Shown here piece by piece: positions 12,126-25,650 of a DNA stretch of 64,000 nucleotides. The translations under genes were made by a program, and so were the position numbers. Within the stretch, counting starts at the first letter, position 1, and every line of letters begins with the position of its first letter. The notes under the pieces were generated by a model. The model did no database searches, had not been told where the DNA came from, and saw only the letters and a list, made by a program, of their open reading frames with translations. This DNA comes from Dryococelus australis. Lineage: Eukaryota; Arthropoda; Insecta; Phasmatodea; Phasmatidae. The DNA lies in NCBI GenBank assembly GCA_029891345.1, contig CM056994.1, forward strand, positions 139,398,457 through 139,462,456, read 5' to 3'.

Positions 12126-15100
12126 GCATGTCGCTCTAGGAAGGTAGAGGAACACGGTCCATTTGGTTTGAATGCTCTAGGTCTGGGATCTGTGCCACTA
12201 GTTTCATTTAATTACCTGGCTGGAAACTAAGACTGGTCGTGTGGGCCGACGACTTGGCACATAGTCAGCAATATAGGATATCACGATATGTCGTATATGG
12301 ATATTTGCCCTTCTTGGGGATGTGTTTCTCTGTCGCTTAGCAACTTCCATTTAACGTGTTTAGTATCGCCGTCCACAACAAGGGCGATCTTAAAGGCACT
12401 TATGAATGGAGTCGTTTGGTATTATTCCACGTGTATCTAATTGCTCGCTAGGATGGGAGTAATACTGTAGACACTTGTGGAATGCTTGCTGGGTTTGACC
12501 CTTTCTCGGGTTTCGTAAATACCTAGTAAAGGTGAGTCGTAGACATTTAGTAAAATGGTGGAAAGCGCACACATGAGTCAACCCTTTACAACTGCTGTGG
12601 AAACAACTGTAGTATTTAACTTCTTGTTATTATTGATAAGCATTCGGTTATTTAGTTAAAAGTATGGCAACACAAATTATTTAAAAATTACTTGCCAAAA
12701 AAACTAGGTTGAAACAATATTTTAACTGTGAACTATTTCTTATTAGCCATTGCCAACACATCACTGCTCTCACTGTTTGTAATTCTTATTTAATACGACA
12801 TAAATATTGCAAGTTATTGAAGACACTAATGTAAAGATTCATTTACTCAAGAATACAATATTTAACAGCTAATTAGAGTGGTATATATTTCTGGTATACA
12901 AGTTATTAAAAAAAAGTTTGACAAGTTACTCCTACAGTGATTTTTCTAAGGTTCGTTTAAAAACATCCAAAGAAACCATGAATGGACAATACAGCAGTCA
13001 CTACTTCTTTCGTATTTAATGAGTAGGTGCAACAGACTTCCGAGTAGATAATGTAAACAGTTGTTGAAAATAAGTCGTACAGGCATATTTGTAATGAGAT
13101 AGGTATAAAGATAAGATTCATAAAGTGCTCAATCAAAATTGAGCATCTCATATTAAAGCAATTGGCAAATGTTGTAGCAAAACGTGCACTGATGTTTTTA
13201 CTGACATGTAATGTATGTCCACAAACAAGTGTAATATTTTTGGTTAAAACATGTTCACAGTGAAAATTATTTTTGTGCTGAACGAACCTTGTTTTGTGCG
13301 TTGAATTCAGGCCAAAATTAATAGTGGTTTGAGTTAAATACTGTGATTATAGTTTAATTGAATCTGTGGTATGTGTGCTCAGTTAATTTAATGAAAACAA
13401 ATTTTCCAGAATTTTGAATAAAACTTTAAAGGTACTCAGTATTTGAAGTTTAATTTATATTCTACAGAGAAGAATGAACATAGCTTCTAACCATCTTCTC
13501 CCACAATATATTTGGAAAATAACTGCTACTACATGTGTTTTTCTGTAAGGTACAAGTATTTTATCGACGTGGGTAAGTAAAGTTATGGATTTGATTTCAA
13601 GCCATGTCTTTACATTGACATCCAATGTAGGTAATTTGCATGCCTTTTTTTGATCACCAGACTGTCACAATTGGTTGTTTAACTGAATTATTTTAGTTGC
13701 AATGTACCTTTGCAATGATTAAATTTGAATAGTTAACTTTACCTACATCAATTAAATACGGTGAAGTCCCACTGCCAGCACTCTTCGACAGCATCCTGTA
13801 CACTTGCATCATCCCAAAATCACTGAACTGAGAAGTACCTTATGTGGTCCAGACAAATCGAACTTGAATAGGATCCGATCAGGACTGCGGTAGTATAATG
13901 TTCCAGTGTCAGTACTACAATAGTTCCCGTTTTGCTCAGTGCTCTGTCTTACATTTTCATGAAGAGTCATTTAATGTTCTGCAGTGACTGTCAGTGGTGA
14001 TTACCAAATCTAGGCTTTTTAGATAGGTTTAATTACTCTCCTGATAAGAACTTTGCAGAATATTATCATAATTTGATGCATTTCTAAATTATTAATACAT
14101 AACGGGTTTAAACTGCCACTCTTTTAATGGTAGACAACGGGAAAAATGGTATATATTTAAGGGGAAATAGTTTTAACAAACTGATAAAAATGTTATATGG
14201 GTGTTCTTCGGCAACTGGTGTTGGTGAGAATTGTGACATTTTATCGGTGGTTCATTTTGCAGGGCCACCTGCCGGATTTCAAGGGTCTGGGGAATAGACT
14301 TATTTTGGGGGCCTTGGCAGAGCTCTTTCTGGGGGCACTTATTTGACGTAACACCACATACTCTGAATATTACATTTTTATTCGCGCTACAGAAGAAAAC
14401 GTTTTGCGTCATGTGTAGACAACATGTTTCAAAGCTTGGGGTCGTGCCTGGTGCTATTTGGCACTTCTCCCCTTCCACTCCTACTGTGCGGCTCGGAATT
14501 TATGAGATTTAGATATCCGTGAATACGACTTCAACCATATCTGCACTAAATGCAATTTTTATTAAACTGGCTTTCCGAAGGTTTTGGAACATAGGTGTCG
14601 AAATGCTGCTTTTGCCCACTTCAATTTTGGGTTACTGAGTTAACAAAAAATTGGTAAGTATGCTTGCAACTTTTTATCGCGTATTAGTATTTATTTTCAC
14701 CCAACTCGTGGAAATGAAAGGAAATGTTTGCCAATTGCAAATAATTAATTCACCTAATACTCACTGCTTGTTTTATGCTGTAAACCCACGTACAATTTAC
14801 GTAATATCAGTTTTAAAATACCACACCGAGAAGTTATATGGATAATGTCCAATTTCATTGTATTCAAGGGTTTTTTTTTTTTAACATAACATAGGTTGTG
14901 TGGAAAAGGTTATGTTTAGGCATGTTCAGTAAAATTTTTTCCCTCTAGTTTTCCAAATATTCAGTAATCAATTCTATGATATAGGTTGCATTGGAATGAA
15001 GTAATCATAATTTTTCTATAAATCTTGTTTTCCCTCATCATGACAACCTGTTACGGTAAAATATGAAAAATATTTTTATGAAAATTTTTGAGAGCTTACC

Positions 15101-16616
15101 AATAAAATGTTCTTGTTTAGTTAACTTAACCTTATCAGACTTTGAGAAAAGTGTGGTATGATGCGAGGAAACTGGTTTCCTTTGAAGATATGATATTGTC
15201 CACTATGTTATTGTCATGTCAACAGGTGGTATAGATAATATGTTCATAAATGGTTAAACTATATGCAAGTCAAGACTTTAAAGTTCATTGCACGTGTGTG
15301 CATGCTTGTTTGTATTACAACATACTTAAATATGTGTATTCTGAACTGTTGGCACAGCATACGGTACTAACGTACATAAATTTATATATCAACATTCATT
15401 ACAGTTGCAGTCGGCAATTCAAAATTCTCGCATCTGCGTTGTAGTTCATGCCACCGCCACCGAGTGCTAGTAACACGGGTTCACATGGCCAGCTGCGAGT
15501 TGACCTATAACTAATCTGTTCTCTATTGTTGCAACTATGGCTGCGTAAATCTTTATGGTTCCTTTTAACTGGTATTGTTTATTAAATCAGTTGTAAAACA
15601 CATCGAAAGACTCAAATTTCTAGTAAGGCTATATGTTTCTTTTATTTCGTGTTTTAAATTTGCTTAATCGAAGTTTACGCTAGAGAAAGTAAATCTTTTA
15701 GCATTTAATGTTCATTATATGCACTTTTATCTTTTCTCATAACTACAGTACAAAGTGAAAAATACAATGAAATGAAACATTACTCTAGAAGTATCTAGGG
15801 TGCGACAGTAGTACTACTATACTTACAGCTACTTTAAATTACCATAGGTAGCGCTGCCGTTGCTATTGGTCAAGTTATTGTTAATATGTAACTGTTAAAT
15901 GGAACTTTTGTAACTGTGACGTAACCGTAAAAATATTTTAACATTAAAAATTTAGCGGTTACGTTAAATAATGCTCATTCCTAGGTGCAATCGTCATTCG
16001 TTACCTGTACTACTAGTAGGGATGGACATAGAAACAAAATTATCGATTAAGAGCCACCAATCGATTAAATCGGAAGGATCTGTTTATTAAAATAGATCAA
16101 TTTCTTTCAAATAATCGATTAGACAAATAACCAATTAATCTATATATATATTTTTAACATTTGATTTATTTCCCTGTTCTAGCAGGGAAAACTATTAAGG
16201 TTGGGAAACTCAATGCTTTTAGTTTGGGAAATAAAATTTTTGTTGGCAGGTAGCATTGGTGTCCAGTGTGTAATAGATTTCTCAATTTCGTATGTAAGTG
16301 CAAGTGTTAGAACCTACGTAAAGACTACATTTTGTTATTGGCACTAGAATATAAATATAACGAAACAAATTTGAATATTGTCAAATATTTGTGAAGTAAA
16401 TTTGATATATCATAACTTAGTCTTACACAATTTCTTGTTATGAATATCACAAATAAATCGGAAAATGAAATAGTGAGATGGTTAAAAATTATAATTTTTA
16501 CGTCTTTCCTTCGCAATTAAAGTAAATGATAAGAGAAAAGTAACGAATTCCTTTTAATGATAACTATACATTTTTCGAACATAAATTCGTAATTTTTTTC
16601 CATTTAAAAAGCTTAC
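12126..16616. other. Long AT-rich interval without recognised genes
   Basis: Only short chance open frames occur. Near 16010-16140 a cluster of ATCGATTA/TAATCGAT motifs follows TAGGGATGG, which resembles the ends of some hAT-type transposons. I could not find a partner end or transposase. The rest gives no usable signal. Confidence 0.4.
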
Positions 16617-17438
16617 TTATAAACCCCCAATGCCAAACACAGTCATATTTTTTACATTTTGCATTATTTGTAAAAACAATATTGGAGGCATTCGACAGTT
16701 TTGCAGACTTAATTTATGACTTTCATTGGTGAAATTCGCTGCATTTGGGAATTCGGCTACAAACTGCAATAAAATATGTATACTTATCTCGCGAATGCAA
16801 ATTGAACCAGACGTGAACGCAGGGTTCATGAGCGCATCTTTGACCATTTGCACCACGCAGTCAAATATCGCATTTAGAGCGTGCCGGGTCGACGAGAACA
16901 GCCAAGAGTACGCTGGTGTAGGTCACATTTTTCGGAGACCTGGATCACGTATATCACAAAGGTCGTTTTAATCATTTTCTACCAGGAGGTAAATCCTGGG
17001 GGCAATTAGCGATGAGGTATGACGTCCCCACGAAACCACGACCACCAGGTCCAACATACATTGGCGGGAACAAGTGGACTGCCCGCGCAGTGGTGTTTTG
17101 CGTTCCCCCAATGTGTGCTACGTAGGCGGGCCTGTTGGCTAAAGTGTAGTGCTCCGTCGCCTCTATGTATAACAAAACAGGCAGGGAATAGTATTGCCTT
17201 GCCTATATGCAGTTTTCGTCCTTACGAGACGGATGTGTGTAGGCCCTAACTGTTTCTTTTGTAGTCGGTGCAAATTGAAGTTGCGCTTAGTCCCATTTAG
17301 AGCATGCAGAATGATTTCATAGCCAGTGACGTCATTCATTGTGGCATGTGTGAGGCGGAAGTGACGTTTCGCAGTGCTATAATGGTGGAACTGACGTTTT
17401 TTGACTGCATCGTCACAATAGCAGCAGAAACCATGCAC
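16617..17438 (-). pseudogene. Zinc-finger-like coding debris
   Basis: Three minus-strand open segments lie close together (16617-16856, 16972-17175, 17163-17438). The first in reading order contains CCYCDD then AKRHFRLTH, giving a C-x2-C-x17-H-x4-H pattern that would fit a C2H2 finger. The region is GC-richer than its surroundings. I do not recognise the protein. The segments are in different frames, so if it was a gene it is broken or needs introns I cannot place. The pattern could also be coincidental. Confidence 0.3.
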
Positions 17439-20064
17439 GAAGTTTATTTAATAGCAATTTCCGTGTACAAACAATTCTTATGAAAAGAACTGTACAGCAT
17501 AGCCTTTGAGAATATTATGTGTTGTGAAAGTGCGGTGACATCCTCATAATATGCATTTTTGAGCCACTAAAGAAACGCTAGTTTGTTTGCAGGGAATGTC
17601 TCCAACATGTTTGTAAGTACAGACAATAACGAGTATCATATTAGTTTTAAGAGAGCACGCATCTCATTATCACCTGGATAGCAATTTCACATCGGAGCGG
17701 GCGCCTAGCGCCGACACTGCGGCCATGTTGGGGTCTTTGGCTCGGAACTCAGAGAGGACGGCAGCGCGGGAGGTCAGCTCCGTGACCACCCTCAGTACGC
17801 AGCATTGACGCCTTCAATCAGACAAGACTCCATCATAAGTAAATAACCGGAAACTTTTTCTTTATTTAGTACCGAGGTTTGGACCCGCTGCCTTTTTCGC
17901 AAGAAGGAACTTAATGTTGCACGTCATTCATCAAGGGGCTCGCCTACCTTAACAGTGACGGACAATCGGCTGGCCCTGAATACCCGTCAGTTTCTCTTGC
18001 ACCATTTAAGAGATGTGTGTAAGTAGTTAGTTTTAACTACTATAAAACGTATGTGACGATTTCCTGCATATTATTGGCTTTAACGTGAAAGGTAACTTTG
18101 GGCACGGCGTCCTTAAGGCCGTAGTTTAGTATTGAAATTTTTCTAGTGTGTACATTACGGGTCCTGTCCCCTAGACAGAGTAAAAGTAGTATAAGTAAAC
18201 GGTGTGTAGGAGGCCTACATCCTACGCTCTCGTGGTAGTAGAAACTACCAACTTAAACTCAGTGTTGGTAAGTGCACGTGAAAACTGCAACAGCATCAGC
18301 AACGACACAGACATCATGGATCCCACAAGGGCCGTCGGTCAAAGACCCCACTCACACTCTCCAAAAAGGGCTGGTGTCTGCACACTAACCACTTTGTCCT
18401 GTCTGAGGAATCAGACGGGCGAACGTACCATTGCTGGGAGCCTGAGCACGTCAAACCCACTTAGCAAATGCTTACACTCTCAAGAGTTCAAATTGCTTTT
18501 TTTTAACACTACAAGCTCATAATTTCCCGACCAAACTCTTAACTTGAGATGACAGACTACTAAATGTTTGTAGGGATTCTTGCATAAGTTCTTTATCCTA
18601 ATGCCAGTATATTTTTATAGGGGAAGGAGTAGTAAAAAAGTAAACGTGTGTTACAGTGAAACATAATGCTCAACTAATTTGTGTGAATTTTAACTCTTTC
18701 AGGTGGAACATCTCCTTGTCAGCATGCCATGACACTTCAAAGAAGAAATTCAAGCGTTACAGAAAATGCGGCAAACATTTCTTATTGCCACAATGTTAGA
18801 ATATTTTACCAAAATTCCAAACTTCTATTTGCAAAGTTTGTGAATTACGTCCCCTAACTGAACAATAATCGAATGAAAATATCGATATAGTAAGATAATC
18901 TAAAGGGTAGTGAGCGGCACAGTAATGTTTCAGACTTCGTCTATACTATATCATAATTTACAATGTGCCTTTAACTGTAACTTAGCTGCATTCCATCGTG
19001 CAGTAACAAATTTCGGATTGATCATTTAGTGGGCTTGATTATGAATACGTTGCATTATCTCTACAGTTAATCTCTGAAAGCTTTAAATAAACACGCAAAA
19101 TACCAAAAGGTATTTGAATATTTCCGTTACGTAATATTCTTCGCAATCCTTTACAGAAAAATAAATTTTAGAACAATCGAATGAGATAAAAGGAATCGAT
19201 TCTTGCAATATTTCACTTATAAATTGATTATTCTGTAAAGCTTCCCTTGGAATGTACAGACTGACATAGATGGCAGCTCATTAACGTTGGTTCTTGGGTA
19301 CCAAATGATGTCCTTGACTCACAGGTCTTTCTCTTATGTCGTCTGTGTTTGTCATCGAATTATACTTAGAACCTGAATTACGATCTGTAGTTACACAACA
19401 GGTTAAAAGTTAACAACCAGCTCGTGCAACATAGTGTATTACGACCTCTAGTTATTGCTAACTAGAACTGTTATCAATGGGTTACACTATGTATTACTTC
19501 CAGTGCTAGACAAGCATTTATACCTTAAGGTAAGCTTCAAAATGGTGTCTCAAACATCAGATGGCGGTGTTTTGCTTATATGCACGTTGGTTTTGGAGGT
19601 TATATGAAATATTAATAGAGGTTTCTTGCTATTTTGAGTGTTATGTAGAACAGTTCTGCGAAATGCAATAAATCCAGCGCATTTTGATAACGACACGGAA
19701 GATTAGTTTTGGAAATTGTATTATTTTTAGTTGCGCAAATTGTATTTTGTAATGACAAAAAATCGGAAATAAAATAATAGCACTGGGCTTAATGTCATTT
19801 TGAGGAATCATATTCCTTGAAATTTGTGGAATAAAATATTTCATTATCAAAATATTAAAAAACATAATTAATCAACGCAGGCACGAACCTCAATCCGGAA
19901 TGGTAAGCAACAGTCTCCCATGCATTATGATAAATTGTATGGAGATTAAGCTAGCTGTGAGAGGTTTGATATCACCAGCGACAGTAATAATTATGAACAA
20001 ATATGCTGTTTTCTCGGGTTTGGTTCATAATTTCAATTAAATTCACTTTTGCTAAAGACGCATT

Positions 20065-20066
<2 letters not shown>
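17439..20066. other. Interval without secure gene
   Basis: A GC-richer patch lies at 17690-17990. At 18300-18480 a weak THAP-like signature is visible (see findings). The rest is AT-rich. Short open frames are not supported. Confidence 0.4.

Positions 20067-20136
<70 letters not shown>
20067..20136. repeat. (TA)n microsatellite
   Basis: 70 bp of uninterrupted TA dinucleotides. It can extrude as a cruciform and its length is likely polymorphic. Confidence 0.97.
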
Positions 20137-20139
<3 letters not shown>

Positions 20140-21189
20140 AAACACATTTCACACTAATTACTGACAACTGAACATAAGCCATAATACCACATATATAGTG
20201 ACTTTTACTGCCAACATACACAGTAACAAACCAAAACCTTGGATTACTTATCTAAAGGATAATTTAGCTAATGGAATGTTCATAATACACGTTACCATCA
20301 ACTAGATCATGTATGGAATAGCTATTCCACACATTTATCTAGAGATCGTAATACAGGTCCATACTGTGCCACGACAGCGAAACTGCAGTGTCACGCGTAC
20401 ATCAAAATATTTCAACTATCATTAAACCCATCATATCAAGAAATAACTGGTGTGGTAAATACCAGTCAGGTCAGCTTTTCAGTTTCATTATGATGTACTT
20501 TATAAAAATTTGCCCTTGATTTAAATATTAACCCATTCATATCACACACGCAGGCATGCACGCATGCACACATAAACACACAATGGCCACTAGTTGCGTT
20601 AAATTTTAGTCATAGGCTAAAATTTACTTGTTATTTTTAAGGATCCATTGGGATTCCCAGATACTGGGAAAGGAAAATCAATACGTACGTTGATAGCAAT
20701 TTTTGTAATTTTCATCCTAACCACAGTCTAAGCTGGGTTTACAATTAAAAAATTATTCGTTAGGAATTATGCAATAAGCGCTGATCTCCCATTTGGAAAC
20801 ACGCCTTCTGTATTTACAGTTTCCAATTAATATTTTAATTTTTAATTCCAGGCAATGGGAACCGGCTACAAGCCTGCCATGTTCACTTTTGTTCCAAACC
20901 TGACTTCCTACATCAGAATCATATATAATCCGATCATACTTCAAAGCCGACAGTCTTACTTTTTCCGTATTGAAATTGCATTCAATCTCTCATAAAGGAA
21001 AATGAAAACAGTCTTTGAGTGAGTGGCTAATCTTGCAAAACGCTTTAAAATAGTTTGTAGTATGCAGTAACATTAACATAAACTTATTGTAACCTTTATT
21101 TTGTAGTTTACTTTCGAAAGGGAAGAAAGGCTTATGATATCACTTTCATATCTTGTATGACTGTGTATGTATGTGTGTCTGTGCACGTG
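20137..21189. other. AT-rich spacer, nothing recognised
   Basis: No supported gene. A small CA/CG-alternating stretch with CATGCACGCATGCAC lies near 20550. Confidence 0.4.
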
Positions 21190-22533
21190 TGGATCCTCCC
21201 TTTTTAACTTTGTAACACGTGAAACGAATTTCACCGAACTCGGTACACTTACAGTAATTAAACCAATTTGTGTATTTTGAAAGTGAATAATACCTATAAG
21301 CATTGATTTAAGAAACGGATATTGTTTTGAGTTAGCCATTTTAGAAGACAAAACCGTATGGAAAAATTAAGAGTTTATGTTATAGCTCGATAACTACACA
21401 ACCAATTTGAGCGAAATTTGTGAAGTTAGAAGTACTATTGTAAGCGATATAAATGTAAGCCATTTAAAATGATTAGTCTCTTATTTCTAAAATGGCCATC
21501 AAACATATATTTTAGGTGTATCTGGTATATCTACAATACCGTTTGACTAATTTCGCCCAAATTTTGTATGCTAAAAGAATCTGTTACGAGTATAATATAA
21601 GGCAACACAATGCCACTTTTGTCAGTCATTTTGAAAGATAACACCACGTGAAGAAATGATTAAGTTTCAATGTCACATGTCGGGAAAAAATTGACTAACT
21701 CGTACCAAATTTTCCAGACAAGTGGTACTGCCGCAGGTGATGAAAACAAGTATGTTAGATAATTATTTTCAAAATGGCGGCTAGATAATAATTTATCACA
21801 TTGTTATATATAGTCGAAATCATGTAATTAATTCCAACTTAACGTATGATTCTGACAGTATATATTACAACTATCAAGTGTCTAAACTGAGACAATTTTG
21901 TCCGCCATTTTGTAAGAATGTGTCACATGTACAAATATATTTTTTATGTCACATTTGTGAAATTAATTGGCCGATTTCTACCAAATTTGGAACTCAAGAA
22001 GTACTACAACAGGTGATGTAAATTTTTATGTTTTAAGAAGTCCAGAAACAACTTTTTCAAATTGGCGGTAATGTAGCTATTTAAGTTCAGTTTACTATAT
22101 TGTCGAAACCATGTAAAAAATTCTAACTTAACTAAGTATATTAGCAGTATGTATCACGACCATTAAATGAACATATACAGAGCTTTTTTTTGTCGTTTAT
22201 TTTGTAAGATACCACCACACATGAATGAATATAATTTTTATTTCGTTATTCTAGAAACAATTGACCAATTCAAACAAAATTTGGGAAACAACACGTACTG
22301 CTGTATTTGATGTAAAATGGTCTATTTTAATTACTCCAGGATTTATTTTTAAAATTGCGGTCGTGTAGCTATTTAAGCTTTGTATGCTATATTGTCGGTG
22401 ATGTAATTTTACCAACTTAGCTCTGTACGCGGCCTGTATATATTATAACTGTCAAATATGTAGATAAGGAGTCTCTTTCGCCCTCCATCCTGCAAAAATC
22501 ATCATATTACAACTTACTAATTTTTATATCATA
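21190..22533. repeat. ~290-bp-period satellite array, first part
   Basis: Successive units share a CCAATTT..CAAATTTG block, a GTACTG/GTACTA block with CAGGTGATG, a TTTTCAAAATGGCGGC-like block and TATTGTCGAAA.CATGTAA. They then share a TTTTGTCCGCCATTTTGTAAGA-like block. The GTACT anchor recurs near 21434, 21726, 22003 and 22299, so spacing is about 277-296 bp. Units are diverged and there is no coding capacity. The array continues after the Helitron. Confidence 0.8.
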
Positions 22534-23557
22534 CTAGCGGACCCGACAGACGTTGTCCTGTACATATGTCTTAAATCCTAAAAATTTCAAACTTTTTTTA
22601 ATAAGTTGTTACAATCTGGACCGTTTTGATGAACATTTTTATAAAAAAAGTTATTACAATACCTGACGTCATCACATGTACAGTTACCACAATTCGACCT
22701 ATCGATTGCGTGTGAATATGTATATACTATGAGCTAAGTTGAATATAGAAGCTATGTTGAATAGAAACTTAAACTTGTTTTAATTAAAGGGTAAAAGAGA
22801 TAAAACTCGAGCTATTTTCATAAGAGGTATAATTTTAATGTACAAAAAATAAATTTATCGTAATGTCATTGAATGTACAATGTTAATCCTTGAGGGGTAT
22901 AAACAAACAAACTCGATGGTTTGCCAACCCTCGAACACGCAACAAATAATTGGCCGTGTGAAAAGCAAGGATTTTCTAAATCTAAGCCACAAATTGTCAT
23001 TGTTTGACCTTGTGACTTATTAATGGTCATAGCAAATGCCAAGCGAATTGTAGGTTAGGATGATTGTTAATCAATGCACGTGCAAATTTGATAGGAATTT
23101 ATGTAAAATACTCACTTCAATACCGCACCGAATTTGCACAATGTATAGTTTTTATCTACACTTCAAAACCCTTCACACACTAATTACATCTGAATATAAT
23201 ATTTCAATTAGCACGCAATTTATTTTAACACAATAACAACACAAAGTTACGAAATTCTCCTGAATCTGATCGCAGCGCCTCTATCGGGACAAACTGGAAG
23301 TAAAATGAAATATTTTTGGATATTCGACACCGCGATCGCAGCGCTGGCTGCCGGATACAATGTAAAACATTCAAAGATCAACAATAACTTATAAATAAAA
23401 AATTTATTTAAAAAAATTTTGTAGTGGACCGAATTGTGAATCTAAACCATTCTCGAATCCACCTGAACACACACAAAAAATTTCATCAAAATCGGTCCAG
23501 CCGTTTAGGAGGAGTTCAGTGACATAAACACGCACAGAAGAATTTTATATATAAAGA
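22534..23557 (-). mobile_element. Helitron, second family, internally deleted (1024 bp)
   Basis: Read on the minus strand it starts TCTTTATATATAAAATTCTT at 23557 after an A, and ends CTAG at 22534 before a T. A GGAC...GTCC stem lies just inside the 3' end. It contains only the last ~63 codons of a PIF1-like helicase. It inserted between A and T within a unit of the ~290-bp satellite: satellite sequence resumes at 23558 with the interrupted part of the unit. Terminal sequences differ from the first Helitron, so this is a separate family. Confidence 0.92.
22866..23056 (-). pseudogene. Helitron PIF1-like helicase, C-terminal fragment
   Basis: An open reading segment ending in TGA at 22866-22868 contains [15 protein letters not shown] (helicase motif V, canonical) and [13 protein letters not shown] (motif VI). 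These define a Helitron PIF1-type helicase. All upstream helicase motifs and the HUH nuclease are missing. The frame itself is clean over these ~63 codons. Confidence 0.88.
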
Positions 23558-23755
23558 TCACCGAGAAAAAAAACAAACAGATTAACGCCAAATTCGGCAA
23601 ACAAGTAGCACTAGAGCAAACCATGTAATATTATATTATATTTTGACTGTGTCAAAGACTTATTTTCAAAATTAATGCTATATTGTTTTGTTATATCTAC
23701 GGAAATACGAAACAAATTTCAATTTAGGTTCTGATTTTGTATGCTTATAGTATAC
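23558..23755. repeat. ~290-bp satellite, continuation
   Basis: Resumes with GCCAAATTCGGCAAACAAGTAG and the CATGTAATATTATATT and ATTTTCAAAATTAATGCTATA blocks seen in earlier units. It is then cut by the next insertion. Confidence 0.65.
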
Positions 23756-24895
23756 ACTCTAAATTCGAATCAGTGGAAAACTACTTATTCGCAGTGAAAT
23801 TCAACTACTCGAATCAGCGAAAATGGCTGCACTTAATAAGTGGAAAACCACTGATTGTTTCAGTGAAATTTTTTTACCGCTTGAATTAGTAATATGAAGC
23901 AATTTCTCTGATGAATAAGTGACGGCAGACTGCAGTGGAGAAAGAAATATTGTTTTTTATTGATTTTATCCAAATAATTATGTGAAATAAACATATTTAA
24001 GACAGTTTACTATTTATATAGCGCAATTTACAGTAATTTAACAAAGTAAAACAATTTTCGGAGGTGGCCGGGATTGAAATCACACACCGTTTCCACTTCG
24101 CTGTTATGCCATTACCTCACCCCCTTTTTTTTTTTTTCTATTTTTTTTGTGTTGAAGTGGCGTTAACGAACTCCAGTTAGACCAAATTGCTGACAATTTT
24201 TCAGTGCGATAAGAGAACTGAAAATCTGCCATTTAGGAGCCGGGGAGCGAGCCCACGACTTCTCGACTACAGATTGGCCATCCTACCCCTGAGCTATTGT
24301 GGCAGGGCTTTTTGAACTATGAAGCCAAGTTGAATCAGGAGGGTAAAATATGAATTCTTGATGAAATCTTGAATATTTCAATTCTATCCCTTTACTTTTC
24401 GTTTTAGGTTTAAATTGTAGCGTTAGGATTGTTAAAACGAATATTATATATGAATGCACTCTCTTCACCATTTTATATGCAGTTTAAACCTTCGAAAAGA
24501 GCTCTGTGGTGATAATATGGAAACGAAATGAAAGACGTAAAAATGGAATGAAAGGCTGAATGGTTATATTATTTAGCAAAATAGTGTTTTGAAAGAGAAA
24601 ACACATTTTAGAAAGTATTTTTTATTGGTTTTATTAGTTTATTCACTGTTATTTCACTTGATACACGTTGTTTAACGGCCATTTATAAACGTTCGACATG
24701 CTGTTTAACTGATCCAGCAATTAAAAAACACTGAAAATATTGAAAAAATGACTGATAAGTGAGTGGAAAATGTCACTGAATCATTGAGTGAAAGGTATCT
24801 GGCATTTTTTCACTGATTCGTCAGTTCAATTTACTGAAGTAACTGTTGAATCAGTCAGATACTTTTGACTGATTGGAACAGTGAAATTCTAAATT
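23756..24895. mobile_element. Probable TIR-type insertion with subterminal repeats
   Basis: The left edge reads TCTAAATTCGAATCAGTGGA and the right edge TGATTGGAACAGTGAAATTC followed by TAAATTATTC, an imperfect inverted relation. Both ends are packed with AATCAGTG and CAGTGAAA(A) motifs in both orientations. It interrupts the satellite: units appear on both sides. No transposase was seen. The interior carries a tRNA-like segment and a T-rich run. Boundaries are approximate. Confidence 0.5.
24236..24303 (-). mobile_element. tRNA-like segment (SINE head or tRNA pseudogene)
   Basis: On the minus strand, GCCACAATAGCTCAGGGGTAG opens like a tRNA with a good A box. About 35 bp later TGGGCTCGCTCCCCGGCTC occupies the B-box/acceptor position, with GGGCTCGCTCC deviating from GGTTCGANTCC. 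It is probably a decayed SINE head rather than an active tRNA gene. Confidence 0.5.
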
Positions 24896-25460
24896 ATTCA
24901 AATTTAGTTATACAATAAAAATTTTAAATAAAGAGTTTCTTTCTTCACTATTTTGTAAAATAGTCTTACATCAAAATATAGAATTTTTGTCATTTCACTC
25001 AACCATTTCCTAACAAATTTGGCGAAGATGTTTTAATTTCTTAGGCCATATTAAGTTATATGTTTATGTGTGCCAGACACTTATTTTCAGAATGGAGGCT
25101 ATAAAACATTCTAGAATAGTGTGCTATGTAAACGATTTTACCTTAAGTTTTAGTACTGGCAGTTTCTAAGAAAATCATCTAATGAGCAAATACATAACTA
25201 TTTTATCCTCAAATTATGAAGACTGTCGCATGAAAAAAAATGTAGGTTTTTCAACATATATCGAAGTCCAATTAATTGATGCTATCCAAATTTTACACGT
25301 AAGTAGAGCTAGAGTGGGTTATGTCATATAACATGTTTTATGTACTGCAGGGAGTGTTTATAACGTTAATGTAAGTAATGCATATTTGTATAAAAACTAT
25401 ATACCTAATAACTCAACAAAAATTAACGAAATGCTGTACACTAACAGTATTATTTAGAAT
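24896..25460. repeat. ~290-bp satellite, last recognisable units
   Basis: The CCTAACAAATTTGG, CTTATTTTCAGAATGGAGGCTATAAA and GGCAGTTTCTAAG blocks keep the order of the earlier units but are more diverged. The end is gradual. Confidence 0.5.
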
Positions 25461-25574
25461 CACATATTATGTTGTATATTTTCAAAACGATGGCCCTGTA
25501 AATATTTCAATTTAGTAAAAATTATCATTCAAAACATTCAGCATATATATTTCCTGAAGTTGATACTCCGAATC

Positions 25575-25650
25575 CTACCGCCGTAATACAGTTGATTGCA
25601 TGATAGTTTATAGTACGAGGTTTCCTGGGTTCGAGTCTTGATTAAGGCAC
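25575..25650 (+). mobile_element. tRNA-like SINE head
   Basis: TAATACAGTTGATTGCATGA resembles a tRNA D-arm/A-box region. CTGGGTTCGAGTCTTG follows at the right distance as a near-perfect B box. The flanking sequence lacks a clean acceptor stem, so this is a SINE or tRNA pseudogene. Confidence 0.45.

Noticed and set aside
14173..14478. 101-codon minus-strand frame with several cysteines
   Set aside because: Cysteine spacing fits no finger or secreted-peptide family I know, and flanks show no splice or promoter support.
16010..16140. hAT transposon end suggested by TAGGGATGG and ATCGATTA motifs
   Set aside because: No matching opposite end, 8-bp duplication or transposase could be found.
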